Assembly: GCA_002455755.1 (NCBI GenBank) | Contig: DKLL01000049.1 | Coordinates: 48,909-66,094 of the forward strand | Source: Acinetobacter sp. UBA6641 | GTDB lineage: Bacteria > Pseudomonadota > Gammaproteobacteria > Pseudomonadales > Moraxellaceae | Direction of reading: 5' to 3' | Length of the DNA: 17,186 nt | Shown here: piece after piece, positions 1-9,289 of the stretch | Layout of the letters: each line of letters begins with the position of its first letter | How positions within the stretch are numbered: the first letter of the stretch is position 1 | Position numbers and translations under genes: made by a program | The notes under the pieces: generated by a model | Databases searched by the model: none | Told to the model about the DNA's origin: nothing | Seen by the model: the letters and a program-made list of their open reading frames with translations, nothing else

Positions 1-441
1 GTAATAGCTCGACAAGCAGAAGCTAAAGCACAAGAAGCAAAAGTTATGGCGCAGCATACGGAACATACTATAACTGCGATTTATAATAGTCGTTCTTGGC
101 AGATTACCTATCCGCTGCGTTGGTTTGCATCACAATTTCGCCTATTTCGTACACATGGAGTGAAAAAAAGAATAAAAGCTGCTGCACGTAAGATGGGACG
201 TCCGGTACTGAAGATATCTGCTAACTTTGTCAATTCTAAACCTTTGTTGCGTCAACAACTGATAGCAGTTTCTAAAAAAACAGGAACTTATGAAGGGATA
301 AAAAAAATTCAAAATCGTTTGCAGAACATTACAAGCGAATATCCTCCTATAGAAAGAAGAACACATAGTCACCTAACTCCTCGCGCTCAGCAGATTTACG
401 ATGATCTAAAAGCAGCAATTGAAAAAAACAAGGAATATTAG
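1..441 (+). CDS. C-terminal part of a coiled-coil polysaccharide protein (possibly methyltransferase or glycosyltransferase), 5' truncated
   Basis: The reading frame is open from base 1, so the gene starts upstream and only the last 146 residues are visible. The first 15 residues are rich in Ala, Glu, Lys and Gln (VIARQAEAKAQEAKV), like the end of a coiled coil. They are followed by the motif YNSRSWQITYPLRW. From family knowledge, a coiled coil followed by an S-x-SW-x-IT-x-PLRW motif is common at the C-terminus of polysaccharide-locus SAM-dependent methyltransferases and some large glycosyltransferases. The tail is very basic and may lie against the membrane. The catalytic domain is outside the window, so the activity cannot be read. 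The stop is 2 bp before the triple glycosyltransferase gene, so the two are co-transcribed. By analogy with E. coli O9a WbdD, which caps chains and anchors the polymerase, it could be a chain-length or terminator protein; that is inference. An internal ATG at 46 is not needed as a start. Confidence 0.7.
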   Translation, partial: VIARQAEAKAQEAKVMAQHTEHTITAIYNSRSWQITYPLRWFASQFRLFRTHGVKKRIKAAARKMGRPVLKISANFVNSKPLLRQQLIAVSKKTGTYEGIKKIQNRLQNITSEYPPIERRTHSHLTPRAQQIYDDLKAAIEKNKEY

Positions 442-443
442 TA

Positions 444-3400
444 ATGCGTATTATTGTTGACATGCAAGGAGCTCAAGGAGAAAACCGATTTAGAGGAATT
501 GGACGCTGTGCTATATCCCTAGTCCTTTCGATGGTTCGTCAATCTAAAAATCATGACATTATACTTGCGTTAAATGGGCATTTTGCTGATTCTATTGAGG
601 CAATACGTGAATTATTTTCGGATATTCTTCCTGAAAGTTCGATTGTTGTTTGGATGCCTAATACACCTACAGCATATATCAACCCAGAAAATAGAGATCG
701 AAGGTCTTCTTCCGCTCATTTATATGAGGCATTTTTATACTCCCTTCAACCTGACATGATTTATATTCCAAGTTTGTTTGAAGGATTAGTTGATGATGTA
801 ATTACGAGTATCCATCAATTTCAAACGGATATTCCCGTTGCCGTTACACTTCACGATCTTATACCGTTGCTTAACCCAAAACCATATTTAGATAATCCAG
901 TTGTAAAAGACTGGTATATGGAACAAATTGAGAATCTTAAACGAGCTGACCTTTGGTTTCCTGTTTCGGACTCATCTCGAAATGAAGGGTGTAATGAGCT
1001 AAAGTTACCAGAAAATGCATCACTAACTATTCATAATGATGCTGACCCTGTTTTTATGCCATTAAATGTTTCAAACAAAAAAAAAGAATTTATTGTTGAT
1101 AATTATGGATTAAAGAAGCCTTTTGTAATGTATACGGGTGGAATTGATTACCGCAAGAATATTGAAGGTTTAATCCGTGCTTATGCAAAAATACCTGAGA
1201 GCATTCGTCAAGATTATCAGCTAGCGATAGTGTGCTCGATTCAGCCCGATACCCGTGTAAGCTTAGAAAAACTAGCAAGACAACAGGGATTGAAACCTGA
1301 TGAGATGATTTTAACTGGTTTTGTCTCAGATGATGATCTATTAGCACTTTATAACTTATGCAAACTTTTTGTATTTCCATCATGGCATGAAGGATTTGGC
1401 TTGCCTGCTCTAGAAGCAATGCGTTGTGGCGCACCTGTAATTGGAGCAAATGCATCTAGTCTGCCTGAAGTGATTGGTTGGGATGAAGCATTATTTGATC
1501 CATATTCAGATGATGATATGGCTAAGGCTATGATTCGAGGGTTAATCGATGAAGAATACCGAATGGAGTTACTACAGCGTGAGTCTAAACATGCAAAGCA
1601 GTTTTCTTGGGATGAAAGTGCCCACCGTGCAATCCATGCTATGGAACAATGGTATGCTGAAAAAATAAAATACACTGGAACGGTGATAAATACCGACAAA
1701 AAATTGCCGCGACTTGCTTATGTTTCACCACTGCCACCAGCCCGCTCAGGGATTGCTGATTACAGTGCTGAGCTTTTGCCAGAACTCTCTCGTTTTTACA
1801 ATATAGAACTTATATTGGAGCAAGAAGAGAGTGTAGATAATGCTTGGATAAATGCCAATTTACCTATTCGTACAAGCGAGTGGTTGCTTAAAAACAAAAA
1901 ATCATATGATCGCGTAATTTATCATTTTGGTAACTCCTCATTTCATCAGCATATGTTCGATCTATTGAATAAGGTACCAGGTGTTATTGTTCAACACGAT
2001 TTTTTTCTATCCGGAATTCAGGCACATCGAGATTTACAGGGGAGCGCACGTGGCGCTTGGGCCGATGCGCTATACCAAAGCCACGGATATCAAGCAGTTT
2101 ATGAGCGTTTTATTGCTAAAGATATAGCAGAGGTTATATGGCATTATCCGGCAAATTTGAACGTATTACAAAGAGCGAAAGGTGTCATAGTTCATAGTAT
2201 GCATTCTTGTGAACTTGCTGAATACTGGTATGGAAGTGAGGCTGCAAAGGACTGGAAAACTATTCCACTTTTGCGTAAACCTGCAGAGAAAGTATCTTGT
2301 GCAAACGCTAAACAATCATTAGGATTCTCTTCTGATGATTTGGTTGTTTGTGCATTTGGTGTATTAGGTAAGAGCAAGTTAAATCATCGATTATTGCAAG
2401 CATGGCTTAACTCTCCACTATGTAGTAATGAAAAAGCTCATCTAGTTTATGTGGGACAAAGTGATGATGATGACTATACTCATTTATTATTAAAAAAAAT
2501 TAAAGAGAGTACAGCTCGTGACCGAATTAAAATAACGGGTTGGGCTGATGAGAATGTTTTTAAAAAATATTTATCTGCTGCTGATATTGGTGTACAACTG
2601 CGTACATTATCTCGGGGTGAAACATCTGCTGCTGTACTAGATTGCATGAACTATGGCTTAGCTACTATTGTTAATGCACATGGAAGTATGGCTGATCTCA
2701 ATCCTAATGGGGTGTGGATGTTGCCAGATGAGTTTACTGATGATGAACTTATTGCCGCATTGACTACACTTTCAGAGGACATAGAGTGTAGAGAGCAGTT
2801 AAGTAAGCAGGCTCAAGAAATTATCCGAACACAACACAAGCCGACTTATTGTGCAGAACAATATTTTAACGCTATTGAGAGTTTTTACAAAAAATCAGTT
2901 TTTGGTTTAGATGGTTTAATTAATGTATTGGTAAATCAGAATCAACAAACAGAAGATATGGCTCAATTGGCAACGGTGTTGGCTAAGAATTTTCCACCGC
3001 AGCCTCGCCCAAAACAATTGTTGGTAGATATCTCAGAACTGGTTCAACGGGACGCGAAAAGTGGTATTCAGCGAGTAGTTCGAGCAATTCTAAAACAATG
3101 GTTACAAAACCCGCCCGTGGGTTTTCAAATACAACCTGTTTATGCGACCACGAATGAATATGGTTATCGCTATGCATGTCAGTTTACGTCCGAATTCATT
3201 GGTATACCTGATATTGGCTTAGAAGATCTGCCAGTTGATGCTTTCCCGGGTGATGTGTTTATAGGACTTGATCTTCAGCCAGTTGTAGTACCTAAACAGC
3301 GAGAATGTCTGCATGAATGGCGCAATCGCGGTATTAATATATGGTTTGTCGTATACGATTTATTGCCAGTTTTGCAACGTCATTGTTTCCCTCCTGAAGC

Positions 3401-4160
3401 AGAATCACTGCATAAGCAATGGTTAAGTACGATTTGTGAATTTGATGGTGTCGCCTGTATTTCTGAGGCAGTTGCTAATGAATTTGAAAACTGGATAACC
3501 TCACATGAGGGAAGTAACCGCTTACGTCCTTTAAAAAACAAATGGTTCCATTTAGGTGCAGATATGTCAGCATCTGTTCCCTCTATTGGGTTAGCGAGTG
3601 ATGCATACGAATTACTGGATACAATTCGTTCATCAATATCATTTCTTATGGTAGGAACTATTGAACCAAGAAAAGGTTATTCTCAGGTTCTTGATGCATT
3701 TGAACATTTATGGAAAATAGGTCATCAATTCAAGCTTGTAATTATTGGTAAGCAAGGCTGGATGGTAGAAAATTTAATCCAGCGTTTACGTAACCATTCT
3801 GAAAATGGCAAACGTTTATTCTGGCTGGAAGGCATAAGTGATGAGTATCTTGAAAAAGTTTATGCTGCAGCTACTTGTTTGATCGCTGCTTCTTATGGGG
3901 AAGGTTTTGGTTTACCACTAATTGAGGCTGCTCAGCATAAAATTCCAATTATTGCGCGAGATATTCCAGTATTCAAAGAAGTGGCAGATGAATATGCATT
4001 TTACTTCAATGCTAAAGAACCTGCTGAGCTGGCTTTCGCGATTCAGACGTGGCTAGACCTTTATGAAAATAATCAGCATCCTTCTTCAGTAAATATGCCA
4101 TGGCTTAGTTGGAAGCAGAGCGCAAATCAACTTTTAAATATTATTTTAGTAAAAAGTTAA
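444..4160 (+). CDS. Three-unit GT4-type glycosyltransferase, 1238 aa
   Basis: This is a large cytoplasmic, probably membrane-associated, glycosyltransferase with three GT-B units in one chain. Unit 1 (about residues 1-405) has an acceptor-side loop FRGIGR near 16-21, a donor-site motif GGIDYRKN at 232-239 and the E-x7-E motif E316-E324 (HEGFGLPALE). Unit 2 (about 420-815) starts with a PLPPARSGIADYSAELLPEL stretch but its expected E-x7-E is altered to RGETSAAVLD (E726, D733). Unit 3 (about 855-1238) has SGIQRVVR near 874, GTIEPRKG at 1071-1078 and E1153-E1161 (GEGFGLPLIE). Such multi-unit enzymes polymerise ABC-exported O-polysaccharides, as with the two-domain WbdA of E. coli O9a. Next to gmd and rmd, the likely donor is GDP-D-rhamnose or GDP-mannose; linkage is unknown. 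The start has AGGA about 9 bp upstream and lies 2 bp after the previous stop. It is visibly AT-richer than the pnt genes, which fits horizontal acquisition. Confidence 0.88.
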   Translation: MRIIVDMQGAQGENRFRGIGRCAISLVLSMVRQSKNHDIILALNGHFADSIEAIRELFSDILPESSIVVWMPNTPTAYINPENRDRRSSSAHLYEAFLYSLQPDMIYIPSLFEGLVDDVITSIHQFQTDIPVAVTLHDLIPLLNPKPYLDNPVVKDWYMEQIENLKRADLWFPVSDSSRNEGCNELKLPENASLTIHNDADPVFMPLNVSNKKKEFIVDNYGLKKPFVMYTGGIDYRKNIEGLIRAYAKIPESIRQDYQLAIVCSIQPDTRVSLEKLARQQGLKPDEMILTGFVSDDDLLALYNLCKLFVFPSWHEGFGLPALEAMRCGAPVIGANASSLPEVIGWDEALFDPYSDDDMAKAMIRGLIDEEYRMELLQRESKHAKQFSWDESAHRAIHAMEQWYAEKIKYTGTVINTDKKLPRLAYVSPLPPARSGIADYSAELLPELSRFYNIELILEQEESVDNAWINANLPIRTSEWLLKNKKSYDRVIYHFGNSSFHQHMFDLLNKVPGVIVQHDFFLSGIQAHRDLQGSARGAWADALYQSHGYQAVYERFIAKDIAEVIWHYPANLNVLQRAKGVIVHSMHSCELAEYWYGSEAAKDWKTIPLLRKPAEKVSCANAKQSLGFSSDDLVVCAFGVLGKSKLNHRLLQAWLNSPLCSNEKAHLVYVGQSDDDDYTHLLLKKIKESTARDRIKITGWADENVFKKYLSAADIGVQLRTLSRGETSAAVLDCMNYGLATIVNAHGSMADLNPNGVWMLPDEFTDDELIAALTTLSEDIECREQLSKQAQEIIRTQHKPTYCAEQYFNAIESFYKKSVFGLDGLINVLVNQNQQTEDMAQLATVLAKNFPPQPRPKQLLVDISELVQRDAKSGIQRVVRAILKQWLQNPPVGFQIQPVYATTNEYGYRYACQFTSEFIGIPDIGLEDLPVDAFPGDVFIGLDLQPVVVPKQRECLHEWRNRGINIWFVVYDLLPVLQRHCFPPEAESLHKQWLSTICEFDGVACISEAVANEFENWITSHEGSNRLRPLKNKWFHLGADMSASVPSIGLASDAYELLDTIRSSISFLMVGTIEPRKGYSQVLDAFEHLWKIGHQFKLVIIGKQGWMVENLIQRLRNHSENGKRLFWLEGISDEYLEKVYAAATCLIAASYGEGFGLPLIEAAQHKIPIIARDIPVFKEVADEYAFYFNAKEPAELAFAIQTWLDLYENNQHPSSVNMPWLSWKQSANQLLNIILVKS

Positions 4161-4168
4161 ACTTTTAA

Positions 4169-5217
<1,049 letters not shown>

Positions 5218-5218
<1 letters not shown>

Positions 5219-6114
5219 TGATTAATGCAGCCAAAACAGTATTGATTACTGGCAGTGAAGGTTTTACTGGACAATATATGGCAGCAGAAATGCAAGCTGC
5301 CGGATATCATGTAACAGGCTTAGGTTCTAAGTCTGCTACTACTGTTGATTATTATCAGGCTGACCTGACGAGTATTGCAGAATTAACTGCGGTAATCTCT
5401 AAGGTGCAACCTGATATTGTCATTCATTTGGCTGCAATTGCATTTGTTGGACATGGGGATGCGAATGCTTTTTATCAGATTAATTTGCAAGGCACACGTA
5501 ATCTTTTAGAAGTATTGGCAAAAGCTGAAAAAAAACCAGAAGCGGTATTGCTTGCCAGTAGTGCAAATGTGTATGGAAATACCTCGGAAGGAAGCCTTTC
5601 TGAAAGTACCTCGCCTGCACCTGCCAATGATTATGCGGTAAGTAAATTAGCCATGGAATATATGGCCAAACTTTGGCAAGACCGATTGCCTATTATTATC
5701 ACTCGACCTTTTAATTATACCGGTGTAGGTCAGGCAGAAAATTTCCTGTTACCCAAGATTGTTGCTCATTTTAAATCTCAAGCGAATGTAATTGAATTAG
5801 GTAATCTTGAGGTATGGAGAGATTTTAGCGATGTACGAGCAGTGGTTAATGCTTATCGTCGCTTAATCGAGGCAAAAGCATTTGGACATACGGTTAATGT
5901 CTGTTCGGAAGAGGTTTATTCATTACGTGAAATCGTGGCTATGTGTGAAGAAATTACTGGCCATTGCATAGACATTCAGGTCAACCCGGCATTTGTTCGT
6001 GCCGGTGAAGTCAAAACCCTGTGTGGAGATGCGACTTTACTAAAAACAATAATAGGGAATTGGAAAGTTCCTACGCTTCATGAAACTTTAACCTGGATGT
6101 TAAAAAGCGAATGA
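5218..6114 (+). CDS. rmd: GDP-6-deoxy-D-mannose (GDP-D-rhamnose) reductase
   Basis: Predicted NAD(P)H-dependent reductase that reduces the 4-keto group of the Gmd product to give GDP-D-rhamnose. The 298-residue protein is an extended SDR with the nucleotide-binding motif TGSEGFTG near 11-18, the serine of SSANVYG (S114/S115) and the catalytic Y139-x3-K143 in DYAVSK. The RPFNYTGVGQ and ELGNLEVWRDFSDV stretches are typical of the Rmd group. It lacks the longer form of the epimerase-reductase Fcl (about 320 residues), so GDP-L-fucose is less likely. A 4-reductase giving GDP-6-deoxy-D-talose is an alternative that sequence alone cannot exclude. It sits directly after gmd with a 1-bp overlap and overlaps the next gene by 4 bp (ATGA), as expected for a tightly coupled sugar-nucleotide module. 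Together with the WbpY- and WbpZ-like neighbours this points to D-rhamnose as the product. Confidence 0.87.
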
Positions 6115-7259
6115 AAGTCATTTTATCTATAGATGCTGTACGCTTTCCGCTGACCGGTATTGGTCGATATACTTATGAACTGGCAAGACATTTACAAGAT
6201 TCTCCGGAGATTACAGATCTGCGATTTTTTACCGGTAAAAAATTTTTGCCAGAGTTACCTAGGGTGACTGAAGAAGCAGGAAATCAGCATAAACTTAAGC
6301 AGTTGGTTCAAAGCAGTTATTTAGCGACAGAAGCTTATAGATTATTGATGCCTTGTTTAAAGGCAAGGGCTTTACGTGACAATAAAGATTTCTTGTTTCA
6401 TGGACCTAATTTTTTTCTTCCGCCTTTTGCCGGTCCAAAGGTAGCCACCTTTCATGATCTATCTCCATTTACCTGGAGTGAATGTAATACGCCACAACGT
6501 ATCAAATACCTGCAAAAAGAATTAAAAAATACATTAAAACATGCAGATGCCTTAATCACAGATTCTGAATTTACCCGACAGGAATTGTCTCATTATTTTT
6601 CCTGGCCTATCGATAAAATTCATGCAGTCCCCTTGGCATGTGGTCCGGAGTTTCATCCTCGCTCAGCTGATGAATTAGCTTCATGTTTACAACAATACGG
6701 TTTAAAAAATGGCGAATATTCGCTTTTTGTGGGAACAATTGAGCCACGTAAAAATATTATGGCTTTATTAGATGCCTATGCGATGTTACCTATGAGTCTT
6801 AGGCAACGTTATCCACTGGTATTGACCGGATATCAGGGGTGGCGAAGTGAAGACATACATCAAAAAATTCAAAAGGCTGAAAAAGAAGGTTGGGCAAAGT
6901 ATTTAGGCTTTTTGCCTGCAGAACACTTACCTTTTATTTTTTCTGGAGCTAGACTGTTTGCATTTCCTTCTTTATATGAAGGTTTTGGTTTGCCGGTCTT
7001 GGAGGCTATGGCTTCAGGTATACCTGTGGTATGTTCAAACAGTTCATCATTGCCGGAGGTTGTCGGTGATGTAGCGTTAATGTCCGAAGCTCAAGATATA
7101 GATCAATTATATGAACTTTTAGCTCGGGGATTGCAGGATGATACTTGGCGAAAATGGGCCGTTGAAAAGGGCCTGGAACGAGCATCAGTATTTTCCTGGT
7201 CGCTTTGTGCACAGCAAACTACTCATGTATATAAAAAAATAATGGTGTCTTCTTCTTGA
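6111..7259 (+). CDS. wbpY: GT4 glycosyltransferase, WbpY-like (D-rhamnosyltransferase)
   Basis: A 382-residue GT-B fold retaining glycosyltransferase. The N-terminal segment has [15 protein letters not shown] (11-25), the glycine-rich loop typical of mannosyl/rhamnosyl transferases. The donor-site motif GTIEPRKN is at 208-215 and the E-x7-E motif is E290-E298 (EGFGLPVLE), followed by [18 protein letters not shown]. Length and sequence style match P. aeruginosa WbpY, which adds alpha-1,3 D-rhamnose residues in the common polysaccharide antigen. Assignment to that protein rests on my recall of the family and on the position after gmd-rmd and before a WbpZ-like gene; the linkage formed here is unknown. 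The start overlaps the rmd stop (ATGA) without a good ribosome-binding site, so translation is probably coupled. The unit-1 and unit-3 modules of the large upstream transferase share the same motifs, so these are related enzymes. Confidence 0.8.
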   Translation: MKVILSIDAVRFPLTGIGRYTYELARHLQDSPEITDLRFFTGKKFLPELPRVTEEAGNQHKLKQLVQSSYLATEAYRLLMPCLKARALRDNKDFLFHGPNFFLPPFAGPKVATFHDLSPFTWSECNTPQRIKYLQKELKNTLKHADALITDSEFTRQELSHYFSWPIDKIHAVPLACGPEFHPRSADELASCLQQYGLKNGEYSLFVGTIEPRKNIMALLDAYAMLPMSLRQRYPLVLTGYQGWRSEDIHQKIQKAEKEGWAKYLGFLPAEHLPFIFSGARLFAFPSLYEGFGLPVLEAMASGIPVVCSNSSSLPEVVGDVALMSEAQDIDQLYELLARGLQDDTWRKWAVEKGLERASVFSWSLCAQQTTHVYKKIMVSSS

Positions 7260-8389
7260 AAGTTTTACATTTTTATAAGGCTTATTATCCCGATAGCCTT
7301 GGCGGTATTGAACAACTCATATGTCAACTTGCTGAGGGGGTAAGAACTCATGGGGTTTCTGCTGAAGTCTTGACACTCAGTAAGCGAGGCGCGACCCGTA
7401 ATCAGCCATACGCCCATCATATTACGCATACTTCCAAACAAGATTTTTATTTAGCATCAACTGGATTTTCACTATCCGTTTTTAAAGATTTTCAGGAATT
7501 AGCTGAACAGGCAGACATTGTACATTACCATTTTCCATGGCCATTCATGGACTTGGTGCATTTTGCAACCAATTGCCAGAAACCTGCTGTATTAACCTAC
7601 CACTCAGATATTGTTAAGCAGAAGCTACTATTACAACTGTATAGTCCTTTGTTGCATCGATTTATGAATAGTGTTGATCACATTGTTGCAACTTCTCCCA
7701 ACTATACGGTTACCAGTCCGATCCTGCACCGTTATCAGCATAAAACTAGCATTATTCCAATTGGACTTGATCGGGCGTCCTATCCTCCAAGTGATATAGC
7801 ACGTCAGGAATATTGGCAGCAGCATTTGAACGGGCGTTTCTTTCTGTTTGTTGGCGCATTACGTTATTACAAGGGGCTGCACATTCTGGTCGAGGCTATG
7901 AAAGATGTGGATTTGCCCGTTGTCATTATGGGGGCAGGGCCTATGGAAGATGAATTGCGTCAGCAAGCTGCTAAAATGGGTTTAAAGAATATTCATTTCT
8001 TGGGGCGATTGCCTGATGAAGATAAATTTGCTCTGCTTGAACTATGTTTCAGTGTAGTGTTTCCATCACACTTACGCTCAGAAGCTTTTGGTATTTCTTT
8101 ACTGGAAGGAGCGATGTATGGCAAGCCTTTAATTTCAAGTGAAATTGGAACTGGCACAACATACATTAATATTCATCAGGAAACGGGTTTGGTCGTCCCG
8201 CCATCAGATCCGGCAGCTTTACGTGATGCCATGCTTGCCTTGTGGCATGATCCAATTTCAGCTCAGCAATATGGACAAAATGCCAAGCAGCGTTATGAAA
8301 AACTTTTTACCGCTGATCTTATGACAGATCAATATGTCAAGTTATACCGATCTTTACTCGATAATACGCATGATGCAATAAAACAATAA
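7256..8389 (+). CDS. wbpZ: GT4 glycosyltransferase, WbpZ-like (first D-rhamnosyl transfer), TTG start
   Basis: A 377-residue GT-B glycosyltransferase. It begins [19 protein letters not shown], a start that I recall as characteristic of WbpZ, the enzyme proposed to add the first D-rhamnose to the lipid-linked GlcNAc primer. Further motifs are VHYHFPW near 89-95, TYHSDIVKQKL near 114, GALRYYKG at 200-207, GAGPMED near 226 and E276-E284 (SEAFGISLLE) as the E-x7-E pair. The start is TTG, overlapping the previous stop in TTGA; the next in-frame ATG is codon 98, inside the conserved fold, so TTG is almost certainly used. No Shine-Dalgarno sequence precedes it, so expression should depend on ribosomes terminating on the upstream gene. 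It is the last gene of the cluster. Substrate remains inferred from context. Confidence 0.82.
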   Translation: MKVLHFYKAYYPDSLGGIEQLICQLAEGVRTHGVSAEVLTLSKRGATRNQPYAHHITHTSKQDFYLASTGFSLSVFKDFQELAEQADIVHYHFPWPFMDLVHFATNCQKPAVLTYHSDIVKQKLLLQLYSPLLHRFMNSVDHIVATSPNYTVTSPILHRYQHKTSIIPIGLDRASYPPSDIARQEYWQQHLNGRFFLFVGALRYYKGLHILVEAMKDVDLPVVIMGAGPMEDELRQQAAKMGLKNIHFLGRLPDEDKFALLELCFSVVFPSHLRSEAFGISLLEGAMYGKPLISSEIGTGTTYINIHQETGLVVPPSDPAALRDAMLALWHDPISAQQYGQNAKQRYEKLFTADLMTDQYVKLYRSLLDNTHDAIKQ

Positions 8390-8412
8390 AATATAAAAAT
8401 CAGGCTTATCTG

Positions 8413-8448
8413 GCCTTTCTGCTCAAAGCAACCACTTGGCAGAAAGGC
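8413..8448 (+). terminator. 10-bp perfect hairpin after the polysaccharide operon
   Basis: GCCTTTCTGC at 8413-8422 is perfectly complementary to GCAGAAAGGC at 8439-8448, with a 16-nt loop. It lies 24 bp after the last glycosyltransferase stop. The following bases (GTGAATAGGCCCTTTATATA) lack a continuous T run, so it is not a classical intrinsic terminator. It may stabilise the 3' end of the transcript or mark the cluster boundary. Confidence 0.4.
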
Positions 8449-8580
8449 GTGAATAGGCCCTTTATATAGAGATATATGAATTATTCGATCCCAAACAACA
8501 AACTATTCAATTCCGTATATTGTAAATTTCATAGAATTGGGTATGTTTAATTATGAGAATAATAAAGTATGAGCAGATAA

Positions 8581-9225
8581 ATGATGCTTTTAGAAGAAAT
8601 TTTCAAAAGTAAAAAGGCAGAGCATTCAGATTATTTCAACTTGAGAATTCATCGCGGCTTAAGCTGGTTAAAAAAATCACTCGAACTCGATAGCGACCTT
8701 GATCTTAAATTTATGAGCTTGTGGATTTCATTCAATGCCATTTATGCGCAGGATGCCGGCTTAAATCAGGACAAGCAGTCATTACGGCAGTTCTTATATT
8801 TAATCTGTCAAAAAGATCAGGAACATAAAATTTATCATATTCTGTGGGATAAATTTAGCCATCCCATCCGCCTGCTTTTAGAAAATCCCTATATGCATCA
8901 GGGATTCTGGGATTATCAAAATCAGAAAATTAGCCAGCGTAGCTGGAAAGAAGACTTTGATCAGGAAAAGAAAAAGGTTCACAAAGCCTTACAGGAAAAA
9001 GCTTCGGTAGATATTTTATTTGTCGTTTTTAATCGCCTTTACACTTTACGTAACCAGATCATCCATGGCGGTGCAACCTATAATAGTTCGGTTAATCGCC
9101 AGCAATTGCAGGATGCCTGTAATATATTGGTGGCCTTATTACCCATATTCATGTTGGTGCTTTTGGAAAATGCTAAAACCTTGGATTTAGGCAAACCATT
9201 TTATCCTGTGGTGCAAGTATCCTAA
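8581..9225 (+). CDS. HEPN-domain protein (Apea-like), possible RNase
   Basis: A 214-residue soluble protein that I do not recognise by name. The fold looks all-helical. Residues about 25-56 (LSWLKKSLELDSDLDLKFMSLWISFNAIYA region) resemble the first half of Apea-like HEPN domains, and LRNQIIHGGATYN (156-168) carries the R-x4-H motif (R157, H162) of HEPN ribonucleases. HEPN proteins cut RNA in toxin-antitoxin, abortive-infection and CRISPR ancillary systems, but many are poorly understood stand-alone proteins. The C-terminal segment 180-197 is very hydrophobic (NILVALLPIFMLVLLENA), either a buried helix or a membrane contact. No antitoxin or nucleotidyltransferase partner is adjacent; the upstream gene ends the polysaccharide cluster and the downstream gene is convergent. 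An alternative start is the second ATG at 8584; neither has a strong ribosome-binding site. HEPN membership is likely, function is open. Confidence 0.65.
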   Translation: MMLLEEIFKSKKAEHSDYFNLRIHRGLSWLKKSLELDSDLDLKFMSLWISFNAIYAQDAGLNQDKQSLRQFLYLICQKDQEHKIYHILWDKFSHPIRLLLENPYMHQGFWDYQNQKISQRSWKEDFDQEKKKVHKALQEKASVDILFVVFNRLYTLRNQIIHGGATYNSSVNRQQLQDACNILVALLPIFMLVLLENAKTLDLGKPFYPVVQVS

Positions 9226-9235
9226 AATAAATTCT

Positions 9236-9266
9236 GAAACTGAAAATCCAGCTAAAAAGCTGTTTC
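9236..9266. terminator. Weak hairpin between convergent genes
   Basis: The 64-bp space between the HEPN gene and the convergent MFS gene contains CAGCT-AAAA-AGCTG (9249-9262), which can be extended on the outside by GAAAC (9236-9240) pairing with GTTTC (9262-9266, sharing one base). No strong T run follows on either strand. It could end transcripts in both directions, but the structure is modest. Confidence 0.3.
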
Positions 9267-9289
9267 AATAATCAGATCCAGCTTTTATT

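Noticed and set aside
1090..1699. Two minus-strand open frames of 116 and 121 residues
   Set aside because: They are antisense to the conserved first unit of the large glycosyltransferase and have no protein-like features.
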